NCBI GenBank assembly: GCA_032718475.1
Contig: JAUCBJ010004049.1
Coordinates: 21,165-85,164, forward strand
Origin: Nemertoderma westbladi
Taxonomy: Eukaryota > Xenacoelomorpha > Nemertodermatida > Nemertodermatidae
DNA: 64,000 nt
Direction of reading: 5' to 3'
Part shown: piece after piece, positions 10,396 through 20,755 of the stretch
How positions within the stretch are numbered: position 1 is the first letter of the stretch
Layout of the letters: the number at the start of each line of letters is the position of its first letter
The notes under the pieces: model-generated
What the model was told of the DNA's origin: nothing
The model's database searches: none
The model's input: the letters and a program-made list of their open reading frames with translations, nothing else
Translations under genes and position numbers: made by a program

Positions 10396-10754
10396 AGGCC
10401 CGTTTCCGTGCTGCTTTTTTATGTGAGGTATTCTGAGCTTTTTTTGAGCTGTTTTTCTAGCTTTTTTCTAACTTTTTTTTTAGCTTTTTTTCAAGCTTTT
10501 TTTCAAGCTTGATGTCTTTTCTAACGTTCAGTTAAAATTAAGATGTAATATGAATGTTCTAGAATTAGATAGTTATGATATTCGCCCAGCTTTTTTGAGC
10601 TCTTTTTCTAGCTTTTTTTGAGATTTATTCAATAGTTTAGGTTTTAGCATTCGAAAATTCTCAGATTCATCTTGAAGCAATTAATTTCTAGAAATTGTTT
10701 TAACTAAAAAAAGCTTGAAAAAAAGCTCAAAAGAAGCTGCTCGGAAACGGACCT
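10396..10754. mobile_element. MITE-like element with inverted ends and TA flanks
   Basis: The left end AGGCCCGTTTCCGTGCTGC (10396-10414) matches the reverse complement of the right end (10736-10754) at 16 of 19 positions. TA flanks both ends (10394-10395 and 10755-10756), as expected of Tc1/mariner-type insertion. The interior is built from AGC plus poly-T words (AGCTTTTTTT), repeated on the left and in inverted order on the right, so the whole element can fold. No coding capacity. Confidence 0.65.
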
Positions 10755-11049
10755 TACACAGCACTAACACTCTTAGTACTTCTATCACTTTAATCATAAA
10801 GTTAGTGATTAGAAAGAACGAAAGGTAGCTTAGTCAATCAATTTTTTGTAATTTAAATATGTCGTAAGATCCGCTGAATAACGCATTTCATATACCATCT
10901 CGAACATGATGAAAATTTATATTGTTGTGTTTTTTGGATAAATAAAAATATTTCGACTTTTTGTAATTATTTATGAGATAATTTGAATGATAATTAGTAA
11001 AAATAATAAATCATATTGACAATTATAATGTTCTGCCAAAACTCAATAC

Positions 11050-11345
11050 TTGGTATAGTGGCCCATTGAGGCCATAAAAATTTATAACAAAGAAATAATA
11101 AAATAAATTAAAAATTTAAAAAAATAATAATAAAATATAAAAAAAAGTAAAAAAAATATAAATAAATAAACATAAATAAAAAAATGAATAAAAAATAAAA
11201 AATTAATTTTTTATTTTTTATTTTTTTATTAATTATTTGTTTTATTTTATTTTTATATGTTTTTATTAATCTTTAATTTTTTATTAATTTTTTAATTTTT
11301 ATTAATTTTTTTATCCCTCGATTAATAAAATATAATTAATTAATT
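11050..11345. repeat. A/T-only low-complexity tract
   Basis: A run of A-rich words (AATAAAATAAAT) turns into T-rich words near 11205, making an imperfect inverted low-complexity repeat. No gene. Confidence 0.85.
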
Positions 11346-11443
11346 ATGTATGTAATGTTATTTTATAGTGTGTCATTTGCTGTTTAAATTGATTATAAAC
11401 TTTAATAACTATTCCGAATATATAAATACTTGCTAAATTGTTA

Positions 11444-11920
11444 TATTCCAAAATTGTAACATTACTCTACGCCGTTAGTAAACAGCCAGTTGTTATTTAG
11501 CACTTTACAACTTTAGAGGACATTACAGCATTGTATTGGCCTGTACATTTAGTATTGTATTTTTGGTGTTATTGTTTACGTGGTAACCCATGACGGCGTT
11601 AAGTAATGTCCACTAAGGGGACATTACTTAACGCCGTCATTGGATACCACGTAAAAAATAGGTGGAAATTTGCCTGACAGCCAGATAGGCCTACTGCATT
11701 ACCTACCGGTAGGCGGGGTAAATCTATTAATAACTAGTAGAGCCTAGCTATATTATTATAACATGGCTCCAAATGCCACCATAAATATAAGCTAACTTAT
11801 TTATAACATAATTTATGTAATTATTACATTTATTTATACAGTAACTAATATAATTTGTGCAGTTTCTATCACTTATAATATATATGTACAATCATTTCGT
11901 AATGTTAAAATTTTGGAATA
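11444..11920. mobile_element. MITE family R1, copy 1, with TIRs and internal palindrome
   Basis: The ends are inverted: TATTCCAAAATTGTAACATT at 11444 against the reverse complement of the sequence ending at 11920 (one mismatch in about 21). TA can be read as a target duplication just inside. Two further copies (12115-12345 and 32085-32560) share the body, including TTTAGCACTTTACAACTTTA and the 3' part TTTCTATCACTTATAATAT. At 11578-11611/11619-11652 there is a 34-bp near-perfect inverted repeat with a 7-base loop. No open frame; non-autonomous. Confidence 0.7.
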
Positions 11921-11929
11921 AAACTACAT

Positions 11930-12064
11930 ACATACTTGTTGCAAAGTACTTTACAGTGTTCTGATCCTCGTGGCTTTATTAACACTCACTCACTAACGTT
12001 CGTTCGTGTATCAAAGCCACTCGGATCATCACACTGTAAAGTGGTACTTTTCACACAAGTATGT
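11930..12064. repeat. Inverted repeat with about 45-50-bp arms
   Basis: ACATACTTGTTGCAAAGTAC onward (11930) mirrors the sequence ending CACACAAGTATGT at 12064. Both arms contain a CTTTACAGTG word, a TGATCC word and GTGGCTTT. The loop holds ACTCACTCACTAACGTTCG. It sits between two R1 copies and may be a separate small MITE. Confidence 0.65.
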
Positions 12065-12114
12065 AAATAGTTATTATTTATTTTTTATTTATTTTTTTTT
12101 ATTTTTTATATTAT

Positions 12115-12345
12115 TTTTATTCCAAAATTGTTACATTACTCAACGCCGTTAGTATTAACAGCGAGTTGATATTTAGCACTTTACAACTTTAGAGGACATT
12201 ACAGCATTGTATTGGACTGTTGTACATTTAGTATTGAATTTGGTGTTATCAGTTAAGTAATGTCCCGTTAGTGGACTTTACTTAACGCCGTCATTGGTTA
12301 CCACGCAAACGATAGGTGGAAATTAGTCAATCAATTTAATCAATG
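12115..12345. mobile_element. MITE family R1, copy 2 (truncated)
   Basis: TTTATTCCAAAATTGTTACA, then CGCCGTTAGTATTAACAGCG and TTTAGCACTTTACAACTTTA, follow the order of copy 1. The central palindrome is decayed and the right half is lost near 12345. Confidence 0.65.
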
Positions 12346-14589
12346 GGCCACCATAGACTTGGATAGAATAGTTTAATTTCCGTCAATTGAAATTAGTGAA
12401 AAAATTTCTTATTTCGGATACCTATATCTCATCGAAGAATATTAGGCTACTTTTTGAGTCTACTATGATATCCATTTTTGAGTTTTATATAATTCAGTTA
12501 CTGTGTTTTTCAGTTTGATAATTCCCAGAAATGATGTCGCTTTATTCAGACCCCTGCAACGAAATTCAGCTAGGGGATTACGGGGAAGACTTCTGGATTT
12601 TCCCATCTTTTCATTCATTATATCCGAAATTATATTAAATTATGATTTTTTACATAATATTTAATAATTTTCCCTTTTATGTGTATTAACTTGTTCTCTT
12701 GAGGAACAAGCCGACCAAATGCCAAAGTTAAGGTGATTCTCAAGGTGAGTGCTTGGCATGCTAGAATGCTCATTTCGAGAGCTCATTTGCTAATTTACAA
12801 TGCAGACCTGACCGGCGATTTCACTGTGAAGGCTGTGTCTGACATAAATATTCTGTAACGGGATCATGGTTGGCCTGGGATCCCGACCGTTCAATTCGGT
12901 GATGTTTTCCTACGCGCTGCCGCTCCCGCGCTCGCTGGTTGAAGAACTGACCGGCCGTAGGCCTAAACTAGAGTTAATTGTAGTTGTCGATTTTACAGTA
13001 TTATTAGTCTCAATAGCACAGTTCACCTGTAGCAAAGTGATTAAGATTGTTTTCGCGACAAGATCAACCTGTACATATAGCCTGCTGCTGAGAATAGACG
13101 TGATGGACAGTCAATGCCATTCCTTAAACGGCTGATCAAGGACACCGACTTGAAATGGGGATGAAATTGGAAAGTGTTCGATTTTAAATATTTTGACCTC
13201 AAGGTAATTTTGACCAAAATCAACATCATTAATATATTATTGTTCAAATCGGTCCAACACACTACTTACTCATACACTAAAAATAGAAAAATTATTTCCC
13301 CGGGCTGAAATATATGTGCGCTTTTCAAACTTGAGCCGAAACTGTAACTAATGTTGATTCAGTATATCTTTATATTATACTAAGTTGTATATTTTTAAGA
13401 GATTTTACGTCCGTTGTATTCGGATATTTTGAAACTGCACCTACATTTATATTGCACGTTCAACATAATAAGCACAATTAAAAGTATACAAAAAAAAAAT
13501 TACAGTTATTAGTTCATATTTTAATTAAAATATCATATTAATTAAATAACTACAGCAAAATTAGCTGCACAAAAATAAACTCGTAACAAACAATTACTAT
13601 TTCTCGATATTTAAATATCAGTACCGATAGCTTCATCAACAGATAGGCAATATGATATCAAGAATACCAATTAATTGATTTACAATACCAAACAGTTTAG
13701 AATGTTTGTTTTTTTATTAATTTAAACCTTTTAAGTAATGTAAGTAATAATCGATTGAATTTCGGAGAATCATAAACTTATTAACTTAATATACGGCATT
13801 TTTCCCACAATTTTTTCGTTCAGAATGATTCATTGCAGCTGTAATGCAGCACCGATTTACGTAATTATGTTCGCCACTAACTATAATCAAAAGGTAAGTA
13901 ATGCCGGTATATTATAAGACACGATGAAAAGTAAATATTGAAGGTAAGGCTACAGTATAGAATTTAAATAAATAATACTAAAATCAAACGGCTAGAATGA
14001 CATATTTTCACATACAGTACTGATCGAATGATATTCTAACAAATAACGCTAGAGGTCTGACGTAAAACTGCTCCCTTATTTTCAACAGTAAATTAAAGAT
14101 TAATAAATTTTGATATTTAATAATTATGGCAATATTAAAAGCTTATAATAATACACAATAATATAGGGGGCAAATTATATAACGTACCGGAACATTACGT
14201 ACTAGACTTGGCGAATTTATTTAGTTATGATATTTATAAATGCTATACATGGCAGATTTAATGGGGGGATAAACGTAAACTATAGAGATATAAAGTTATT
14301 ATTTATCATTATTAATTAATTTATGTGAAATTCTGTATTGAACAAAAAATTATGTTAAAATTTCCATTAAGTAAATTTCACATTTTCTAACGAAATTTAC
14401 ATGGCTTTACCCAACAATATTTCATATCCTAAAAAATATATTTTTTTGGCACTATCTACAGTCTTTGTTCACCTGGTAATTAATGAGGCTGAAAATAAAA
14501 TAAATTTAACTAGTCCTTATAAAGATAAATTAATAAATTATAAATATACAATTTATTTCTATAAATGATCGAAACGGTAATAACTATTC
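12346..14589. other. AT-rich stretch without recognisable gene
   Basis: I see no conserved domain, TIR pair or satellite. A 36-codon open frame at about 12532-12642 and an 89-codon frame at 12866-13135 have no recognisable motif and were not accepted as genes. Confidence 0.45.
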
Positions 14590-14764
14590 AAGTGGTGGCA
14601 AAAAAATGTAGACATTTTTTATCGAGTGATATTATTTGGTGAACGTAGCGAGACAAATAAAAAAAAGCAAGGAAAAAAAGAGGTTTATTTCTTATTCGAT
14701 AAAAAAAAAGTATATAAGTCAAAACCGCTGCTAAAAGTAAAGGTAAAAGTAAATTTTCTTCGGC

Positions 14765-14925
14765 CACTAGGCCAGGGATTACGCACAAAGTCTGACGACT
14801 TATTTCCAGTGTGGTCCCCCCAGAACTTTACTCCCCAGAGGAAACTCTAGTACTCATTTAGCTACCACTTAAGGATGCAAGGCAGAGATGCGCCCTGGCT
14901 GAAAAGCCTGGAAGCTGCTATTTGT
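14765..14925 (-). mobile_element. SINE-like repeat, partial copy
   Basis: AGGCCAGGGATTAC, then CAAAGTCTGAC, ACTCATTTA and TTAAGGATGCAAG, matches the copy at 23605-23815 in order. The tRNA-like head seen in the other copy is absent here. The orientation is taken from that copy. Confidence 0.5.
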
Positions 14926-15116
14926 CAATAATTTACAGTTTAGCGAAATTCAGTATAGTAGAGTATTAAACGAGTTGGAGAGATTGCACATATGCCAACG
15001 AGTTGAAATCTTATATAACACAACGGGCAGAATATTTGAATATCGCTAAAGAAAATGAATCAGTGATTTCTGTCACTTTTTAGCTCCGCGTAGCGAGACC
15101 TCTAGTATTCACTCCG

Positions 15117-15151
15117 TTGTTGTTGTTGTTGTTGTTGTTGTTGGTGTTGTT
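15117..15151 (+). repeat. (GTT)n microsatellite
   Basis: About 11 GTT units with a single GGT interruption. Confidence 0.95.
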
Positions 15152-15186
15152 GTTAATTTCTCGTTAGGTTTTGGTATTAAGGATTG

Positions 15187-15263
15187 ATACGGCCCCAGTA
15201 TCTGAGTTAGCAGAGCGTGGGACTTTTAATCTCTAGGTACCGAGTTCAATCCCCCAATCCGGT
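15187..15263 (+). other. tRNA-Lys(UUU)-like pseudogene or SINE head
   Basis: The order GTTAGCAGAGCG (A-box-like), GGACTTTTAATCTCT (the anticodon arm of tRNA-Lys with TTT in the loop) and GAGTTCAATCCCC (B-box-like, GGTTCGANNCC degenerated) matches a tRNA-Lys gene. The acceptor and T stems do not pair, so it is not a working tRNA. It could be the head of a SINE or a retro-inserted tRNA. Confidence 0.6.
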
Positions 15264-15822
15264 GAATGTTTTTTTGTTGTAAGATTGGTAGTAAGCCATT
15301 CAAGGAGACAGTTCATGCGTTAGTAGACGCGGCCTTTCCGCGATATCGCGATTGTTTATATCAAATATTATCGTTTTATTTGAAAAATATCAACAGCGTT
15401 TATATGCAGAAACTCCAAAAACATTGTCAAGTACGACGTTACTATTACGTCTACCTTCATACCCACCGGTATACTTAACGCTGCCATTCATTCTCCGGGA
15501 TGGGTCGAGCCTTGAGTGTAGGCCTATTATGATTGCACTACTGTCTACAAACACAGTACAGACGTATTGTAGTCATTTACCTAAATAATTCTCTCAAAGT
15601 ATATTTTTTTTATATTTTTTTATTTTTTTACATTTATATTTTTACATTTACATTTACATTTTATATTTTTTTATTTTGAAGAATTACAGTAGTGAAATTC
15701 TACTTTTTATATTTTTATATTTATAATTAATTTTAAGAAATTAGCAAAAGAAGTTAGATTAATTTACTCATTTTTAAAGATACTAGGATTTTTTCAAATA
15801 AAAGCAGTTTTTGCCACCACTT

Positions 15823-16188
15823 ATATCGCTTTATTTGTCGGATGTTATTTTTTTTTTAAACCATATATTATCCATCGAAGCTTCTTTATTTTGCGAAATA
15901 ACAAAAGCGAAATAGTAAAATATATATTTCTGTCTCTGTTAGTTAACTATCTACTGCACCTGAACGTAAACCTAATAATTATTATAATCAACCTACTGCA
16001 CTAATTAATTAACACACCAGGAATAAAGGCCAATCAGAACCCACCATTCAATACAGCCGTCACCGGTAGAATTAAAATTATATATTATTTTAATTAAATT
16101 AATTTAATTTTAATATCATTAAAAAAAACTTTCATGCTCTTTGACAAACCGGGGTACTCAACTAGAGTAGGGATGCCTCTTACACTAC
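15823..16188. other. AT-rich flank of the LTR element
   Basis: Low complexity at 16080-16130; no gene or repeat recognised. Confidence 0.5.
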
Positions 16189-16193
16189 GTTTC
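16189..16193. repeat. Target-site duplication GTTTC (left)
   Basis: Identical to 20751-20755, immediately outside the 3' LTR. A 5-bp duplication is usual for Ty3/Gypsy integrases. Confidence 0.9.
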
Positions 16194-16470
16194 TGTAGTA
16201 TAAGCGTAAAGGCTAGCCACATGGCTAGCCCCATGGAGAGGGGAAGGACATTGGAACGGGCAGTCAGGGGAGGGGGGTTGTTCCAGGCCTAGAGGGGTGG
16301 AGCGAGGTACCTGTATTGGTGGCGTGGTTGGTAGGGTGGTTGTCTGCTGTGCGGTTGTGCTGTTGTGTGCAGTACTGCAAGATATAGACTTTGAACTATA
16401 ATATACATATTGTTTGCTCTGTAAATATAACTAGTTGTTTGGCGTAACATAATACACCATCAGTATAACA
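16194..16470 (+). repeat. 5' LTR
   Basis: Starts TGTAGTATAAGCG and ends CAGTATAACA, so it has TG...CA ends. It differs from the 3' LTR by four substitutions. The next bases (AGCTAACCGGGCTTTAAC) should hold the primer-binding site but do not begin with the usual TGG, so the primer tRNA is not assigned. Confidence 0.95.
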
Positions 16471-16494
16471 AGCTAACCGGGCTTTAACTAAATA

Positions 16495-17389
16495 TGGCTC
16501 TGAAACTATCGGACTACGTTAAAAAATATGACGGATCAACCGCCCATGCGCTTGGCTACAAACTTTTGAAGATACCTATAGTGTACTCGAGATCGAATCG
16601 AACCTAAAACCTGAATCCAAGGCCACATATTTGAGACTGTCGTTGGAAGGTTCAGCCTATGCTGTAGTATCGCAACTGCCGGAGGAATCAAAGAGCAACT
16701 TCGACGAAGTAAAGAGAAGCCTCATCGTAGCATTTGCTATAAACGCATACTCCGCTTACAAACAATTCAAAACTCGGAAGCTGAAACCTGGTGAAGCAGT
16801 TGATACGTTCTTGGCGGACTTGAAACGGCTGCTATCCCTAATAACGGAGGGCGATGACATCAGTGGAAATTGTACCCACGCGATGCTGGCAGCTCAATTT
16901 GTTAGCGGACTGCCAGAGTCTATCCAGGGGGAAACGAAGGCCTCTGCCGGATCACTAAATCTCGATGAGCTACTACCCCAATCGAGACGACTCATCTCCG
17001 AAAGTGCAGGAAAATACGAACACCAGGGTTGGAAGGACGAGCGTGAGCAGTTTGGAGCTGCCGGATTCGGATTCCGACACCCTAAAAATCGTGACCGACA
17101 GAATAGAGGGGGACTCTCTATCGGGCGAGGCGGTAGAGGAATTCCTCCACCGAGGTTCAGAGAGCAGGAATATGGGCAGCGATGGTGGGGCGAAGCGAGT
17201 GGCGACGTTGCGAGTCGAAGACAAGAAACCGCTCAAATTGGGTGTTTTAAATGTGGCGAAGTACGCCACTACGCCCGTCACTGTCAAAGTAGAGGAGGGG
17301 GTAATTATGAGGGCTGCTACAGGTGCGGTGGCAAAGACCACTTGGCTAGGGGATGTGTGGCCGATAAGGGATCGAATTCAGGAAACTAG
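16495..17389 (+). pseudogene. Gag of the LTR element, N-terminal frameshift
   Basis: ATG 16495 opens MALKLSDYVKKYDGS, then the frame breaks: from about 16553 the conserved Gag sequence continues in the next frame and runs open from 16631 to TAG 17387. The matrix/capsid-like region has the FVSGLPESIQ block. An Arg/Gly-rich linker follows, then two CX2CX4HX4C zinc knuckles, CFKCGEVRHYARHC and CYRCGGKDHLARGC, which bind genomic RNA in this family. The probable one-base indel near 16540-16552 means intact Gag is not made from this copy unless the ATG 16631 product works alone. It ends at a TAG just before the Pol region. Confidence 0.8.
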
Positions 17390-17460
17390 TGGAGGGGGGC
17401 GACCTTTGTGCCAGTGGACGTTCCCCAAACTATAGCTCTGGCGACTTACCAAACATTTAA

Positions 17461-20448
17461 ATAAACTGTGGCGGGAAATTAGTTCAGGCACTTGTAGATT
17501 CAGGCTGTTCAAAGAGCATTATGAGCTCTAAATTTTGTAGCAATATATCGGGCTCATTTGTCTATATTGGGGTCCCTAAGGATATAATAATGCTAGATGG
17601 GACTCATACAGTAGATATGGGGAGGCAATTTAAAACTACTGTAGAACTGGATACAGGGCACAAAATTCAATGGGTATTTTCTGTGGTACAAAAACTTGTT
17701 GGTGGACAGGATGTGATTTTTGGTTGGGACCTAATTAAAGAAGTTGGGGGAATATCATTATATCAACTAGAGAACGGAAGGTTCGAAACTTTATTAACAG
17801 AAAAGTGTACCGGTAATTCACAAAACATTGCAGCAATAGGCACTAACCCTGCTGCAGAATTGACTGCCGCAGAAACTCAAAAAATTAAAATAGAAAAAAC
17901 TGATTATTCGGCAACATTTAATGGTACTTACTGGGAAGCCGAATATAAATTTGAAAAGGGAACTGGCCCCACAAGACTGACCAATCGAGTAAAAGAATAC
18001 AATATACCAGAACACATAAAAAGTAAATATGCCAAAGCCATGGAGGAATGGATAGAACAAGGTTGGCTGGTAGAATATAATGGGATTGTAAAAGGACTGA
18101 TTCCGCTCATGGGGAAGCATGAGCCTAGGAAGGACAGGGTTCATCCCATTATGGATTTTCGGGAACTCAATGAATACATAATTAAACAGCCAGGTACTGA
18201 GGCGGCTGCCAGTAATGAAAAACTACGTAACTGGATACGTATGGGGAACAAAACTGCTATAATTGACCTAAAATGGGCCTACATGCAAATCAGGATTGCC
18301 GATGGGCTGCATCCATACCAAACTGTAGTCTATAACGGTAAAAGATATGCAATGACACGACTGGGGTTTGGCCTTGGCCCTGCTCCTAAGATTCTCGATG
18401 ATATCGTTGATGAGACCCGCCGACAAAACATACGGATAAAAGATGCAACAAGTACGTTTAGGGATGACATCTATGTTGACCTTTCAACTGGAGTTACTGT
18501 AGATGAGGTACGTGACCACTTCACTCGATACGGTCTTGTTGCTAAACCCGGAACTGAACTCAAAGATGGAGCACGAATCCTTGGGGTATACGTCTCCGAT
18601 GGGAAATGGCGGCGAGATACATCAGTTCCCAACCCCGATAAAATTGATGGAAAGATTAACCACAGGCAACTCCTGTCCATAATCGGTACTCTGCGAGGGA
18701 ATTCCTTGATTGGGGGATGGTTAAGGGTCGCACTGAGTTGGCTACAGCGCCAGGCAGCCCCAGTGCCTATGAACGAAATCGTTAGCGATGCTATATGTGA
18801 GAAACTCATAGAAATTATACAACGTATAAAGGTTGATGACCCGGTAAAAGGAGTATGGCCAATTGGTACTGGTGTTGAGGGCGATGTATGGGTAGACGCC
18901 AGTAACCTAGCAACAGGGGCTATGGTTCGAATCGGAGGACGAACGGCAGAAGATGGTGCGTGGCTAAGGAAGGACTCAGATCCAGAGCACATAAACTCTG
19001 CAGAACTAACAGCTTTAATCCAAGGTGTCAACATGGGATTAGAATGGGGTCTAAAGAAACTGAAAGTATACACAGACTCAGCTCCAGTATACGGCTGGGT
19101 CAAGTCGATGCTTAATGACGAGCACCGGCTACGCACGAATGGTATATCAAAAATGCTTATTAGGCGCCGACTCGAAGTACTGAAAGACACTATCAAAGAA
19201 TATGAGTTGACAGTATCCATAGAACTCGTTCAATCAGCAAAGAATCGAGCTGACATTCTAACCCGCATACCAAAGAAGTGGCTAAAAAATATCGAGACAC
19301 TTACAAGCGCAGCTATTGGTGTAGAAGAAACCAACGAATCAAAATATCAACCTATGAGTGAGGCTGATATAAGGGAACGTGCTACAAAATTACACAATAT
19401 TGCTCACATCGGTGCTGAACGCTTAGAGAACCTTTGTAAAATGGACAGAGAACTTAATGGAACTCAAATAAAGAAGGGCATATTTACAGAAATTTTAAAC
19501 AATTGCACTGAATGTCGGAGCATTGACCCTCCACCAGTTAAAATGCCCACAGGAACTTCAAAAACTGAGCTGCCCTGGGACCGCCTCTCAATAGATTTTA
19601 CAGATTATAAACAAAGTAGCTACGTCACTATATTAGTTTGCTGTTCAAATTTCACTATCTGGCACAAAGTTCCAAACAAATCAATAGATGGCGTCATTTC
19701 AAAACTACAGAGTGTGTTTATAGAATGGGGACAAACCAATGAAGTTATTGCAGATAATGGATCATTCCGTAGCAAAAAATTTAAACAATTTCTGGAAAAA
19801 TGGGAAGTAAAACTCACACTAACTTGTGCTTACAGGCCTAAAGGGAACCCAGTGGAACGTATCCACAGAACCATCAAATCCTGGTCGGCCAGGACGAAAA
19901 AAGAACCTATCAAGGTCACATTCTGGTATAACAGAACAGTAGGCAGTGACAAGAAAACACCATTGGAAAAAGTATTACGAAACAAAATTAATAAATTACC
20001 AGGTGTAACTAAATGTCACAACGAACCACAACCTGCGCTTAGAAACACATACAAAGCAGGAGATTGGGTTTACGTCAAACCGGATTGTCATTGGCGCTGT
20101 TTTAGGAGATGGAAGGGACCAAAAATAATCGAAGGTGTTCCAGACAATCGATCAGTCACAATACAGGGAGTTCGTAGGCACCTTCAGGACGTACGATTGG
20201 CTAAGGGACAGAGCACAGCAAAGTCCCCCCAGATTAATCTAAATCCAGTATACGATGCAAACAGTGATTCAGAGTCTGATGATGACTACGAGACAATTTC
20301 TAGCACTGGAAGCAAAATATCTGGAGATGCTGAGGCTGAAACGGACAATACTCCGAGCAATCAACTGGATGAAGGAGTGAACGCAGTCATTAGAACTCGG
20401 AGTGGGCGTGAGTCGCGGCCGCCCCAAGCGTATGGGTTCACAAACTAA
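17461..20448 (+). CDS. Pol: aspartic protease, RT, RNase H, integrase
   Basis: The first in-frame Met is at 17521, but protease homology starts earlier: ALVDSGCSKSI, the catalytic D-S-G, lies at about 17488-17520, so Pol is probably reached from Gag rather than started at 17521. Numbering from Met17521: RT about 190-355 with AIIDLKWAY (Asp249) and catalytic FRDD (313-316, codons 18457-18468) in place of YxDD; RNase H about 450-580 with Asp459, Glu495, Asp519, Asp578; integrase HHCC zinc site His625, His629, Cys662, Cys665 and D-D-E at Asp692, Asp745, Glu779; a C-terminal KAGDWVYV...RWKGP region near 845-866; acidic tail. All 975 codons are open. TAA at 17458 lies just before the frame, and Gag-frame sequence overlaps it, so a -1 shift or readthrough would be needed. 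Confidence 0.9.
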   Translation: MNCGGKLVQALVDSGCSKSIMSSKFCSNISGSFVYIGVPKDIIMLDGTHTVDMGRQFKTTVELDTGHKIQWVFSVVQKLVGGQDVIFGWDLIKEVGGISLYQLENGRFETLLTEKCTGNSQNIAAIGTNPAAELTAAETQKIKIEKTDYSATFNGTYWEAEYKFEKGTGPTRLTNRVKEYNIPEHIKSKYAKAMEEWIEQGWLVEYNGIVKGLIPLMGKHEPRKDRVHPIMDFRELNEYIIKQPGTEAAASNEKLRNWIRMGNKTAIIDLKWAYMQIRIADGLHPYQTVVYNGKRYAMTRLGFGLGPAPKILDDIVDETRRQNIRIKDATSTFRDDIYVDLSTGVTVDEVRDHFTRYGLVAKPGTELKDGARILGVYVSDGKWRRDTSVPNPDKIDGKINHRQLLSIIGTLRGNSLIGGWLRVALSWLQRQAAPVPMNEIVSDAICEKLIEIIQRIKVDDPVKGVWPIGTGVEGDVWVDASNLATGAMVRIGGRTAEDGAWLRKDSDPEHINSAELTALIQGVNMGLEWGLKKLKVYTDSAPVYGWVKSMLNDEHRLRTNGISKMLIRRRLEVLKDTIKEYELTVSIELVQSAKNRADILTRIPKKWLKNIETLTSAAIGVEETNESKYQPMSEADIRERATKLHNIAHIGAERLENLCKMDRELNGTQIKKGIFTEILNNCTECRSIDPPPVKMPTGTSKTELPWDRLSIDFTDYKQSSYVTILVCCSNFTIWHKVPNKSIDGVISKLQSVFIEWGQTNEVIADNGSFRSKKFKQFLEKWEVKLTLTCAYRPKGNPVERIHRTIKSWSARTKKEPIKVTFWYNRTVGSDKKTPLEKVLRNKINKLPGVTKCHNEPQPALRNTYKAGDWVYVKPDCHWRCFRRWKGPKIIEGVPDNRSVTIQGVRRHLQDVRLAKGQSTAKSPQINLNPVYDANSDSESDDDYETISSTGSKISGDAEAETDNTPSNQLDEGVNAVIRTRSGRESRPPQAYGFTN

Positions 20449-20460
20449 TGAGTTCCTTGA

Positions 20461-20473
20461 GAACTGGGGGAGA
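20461..20473 (+). other. Polypurine tract
   Basis: GAACTGGGGGAGA immediately before the 3' LTR, the normal place for plus-strand priming. Confidence 0.8.
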
Positions 20474-20750
20474 TGTAGTATAAGCGTAAAGGCTAGCCAC
20501 ATGGCTAGCCCCATGGAGAGGGGAAGGACATTGGAACGGGCAGTCAGGGGAGGGGGGTTGTTCCGGGCCTAGAGGGGTGGAGCGAGGTACCGGTATTGGT
20601 GGCGTGGTTGGTAGGGTGGTTGTCTGCTGTGCGGTTGTGCTGTTGTGTGCAGTACTGCAAGATATAGACTTTGAACTATAATATACATATTGTTTGCTCT
20701 GTAAATATAACGAGTTGTTTGGTGTAACATAATACACCATCAGTATAACA
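20474..20750 (+). repeat. 3' LTR
   Basis: 277 bp, four differences from the 5' LTR (for example ACCGGTATT here against ACCTGTATT). Followed by GTTTC, the right target duplication. Confidence 0.95.
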
Positions 20751-20755
20751 GTTTC

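Larger units (their letters stand above)
14590..15822. mobile_element. Possible TIR-bounded DNA element
   Basis: AAGTGGTGGCAAAAA at 14590-14604 is the exact reverse complement of TTTTTGCCACCACTT at 15808-15822. Between them lie a SINE-like segment, a GTT microsatellite and a tRNA-Lys-like sequence. A target duplication is not clear, so the ends could be a chance or older inverted repeat. Confidence 0.4.
16194..20750 (+). mobile_element. Complete Ty3/Gypsy-type LTR retrotransposon
   Basis: Two 277-bp LTRs (16194-16470 and 20474-20750) differ at only four positions, and the element is flanked by the exact 5-bp target duplication GTTTC (16189-16193 and 20751-20755). Inside are Gag with two zinc knuckles and Pol in the order protease, RT, RNase H, integrase, which defines Ty3/Gypsy. 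The purine tract GAACTGGGGGAGA directly precedes the 3' LTR. No envelope-like ORF follows Pol. The LTR similarity points to a fairly recent insertion. A one-base shift early in Gag, and a TAG plus frame change between Gag and Pol, either inactivate it or are in part recoding sites. Confidence 0.92.

Noticed and set aside
12532-13135. Small genes (36 and 89 codons)
   Set aside because: Plausible amino-acid composition but no family, no splice partners and no repeat support.
16965-17435. Second overlapping 156-codon frame in Gag
   Set aside because: A shadow of the Gag frame: the zinc knuckles and capsid-like blocks are in the other frame.
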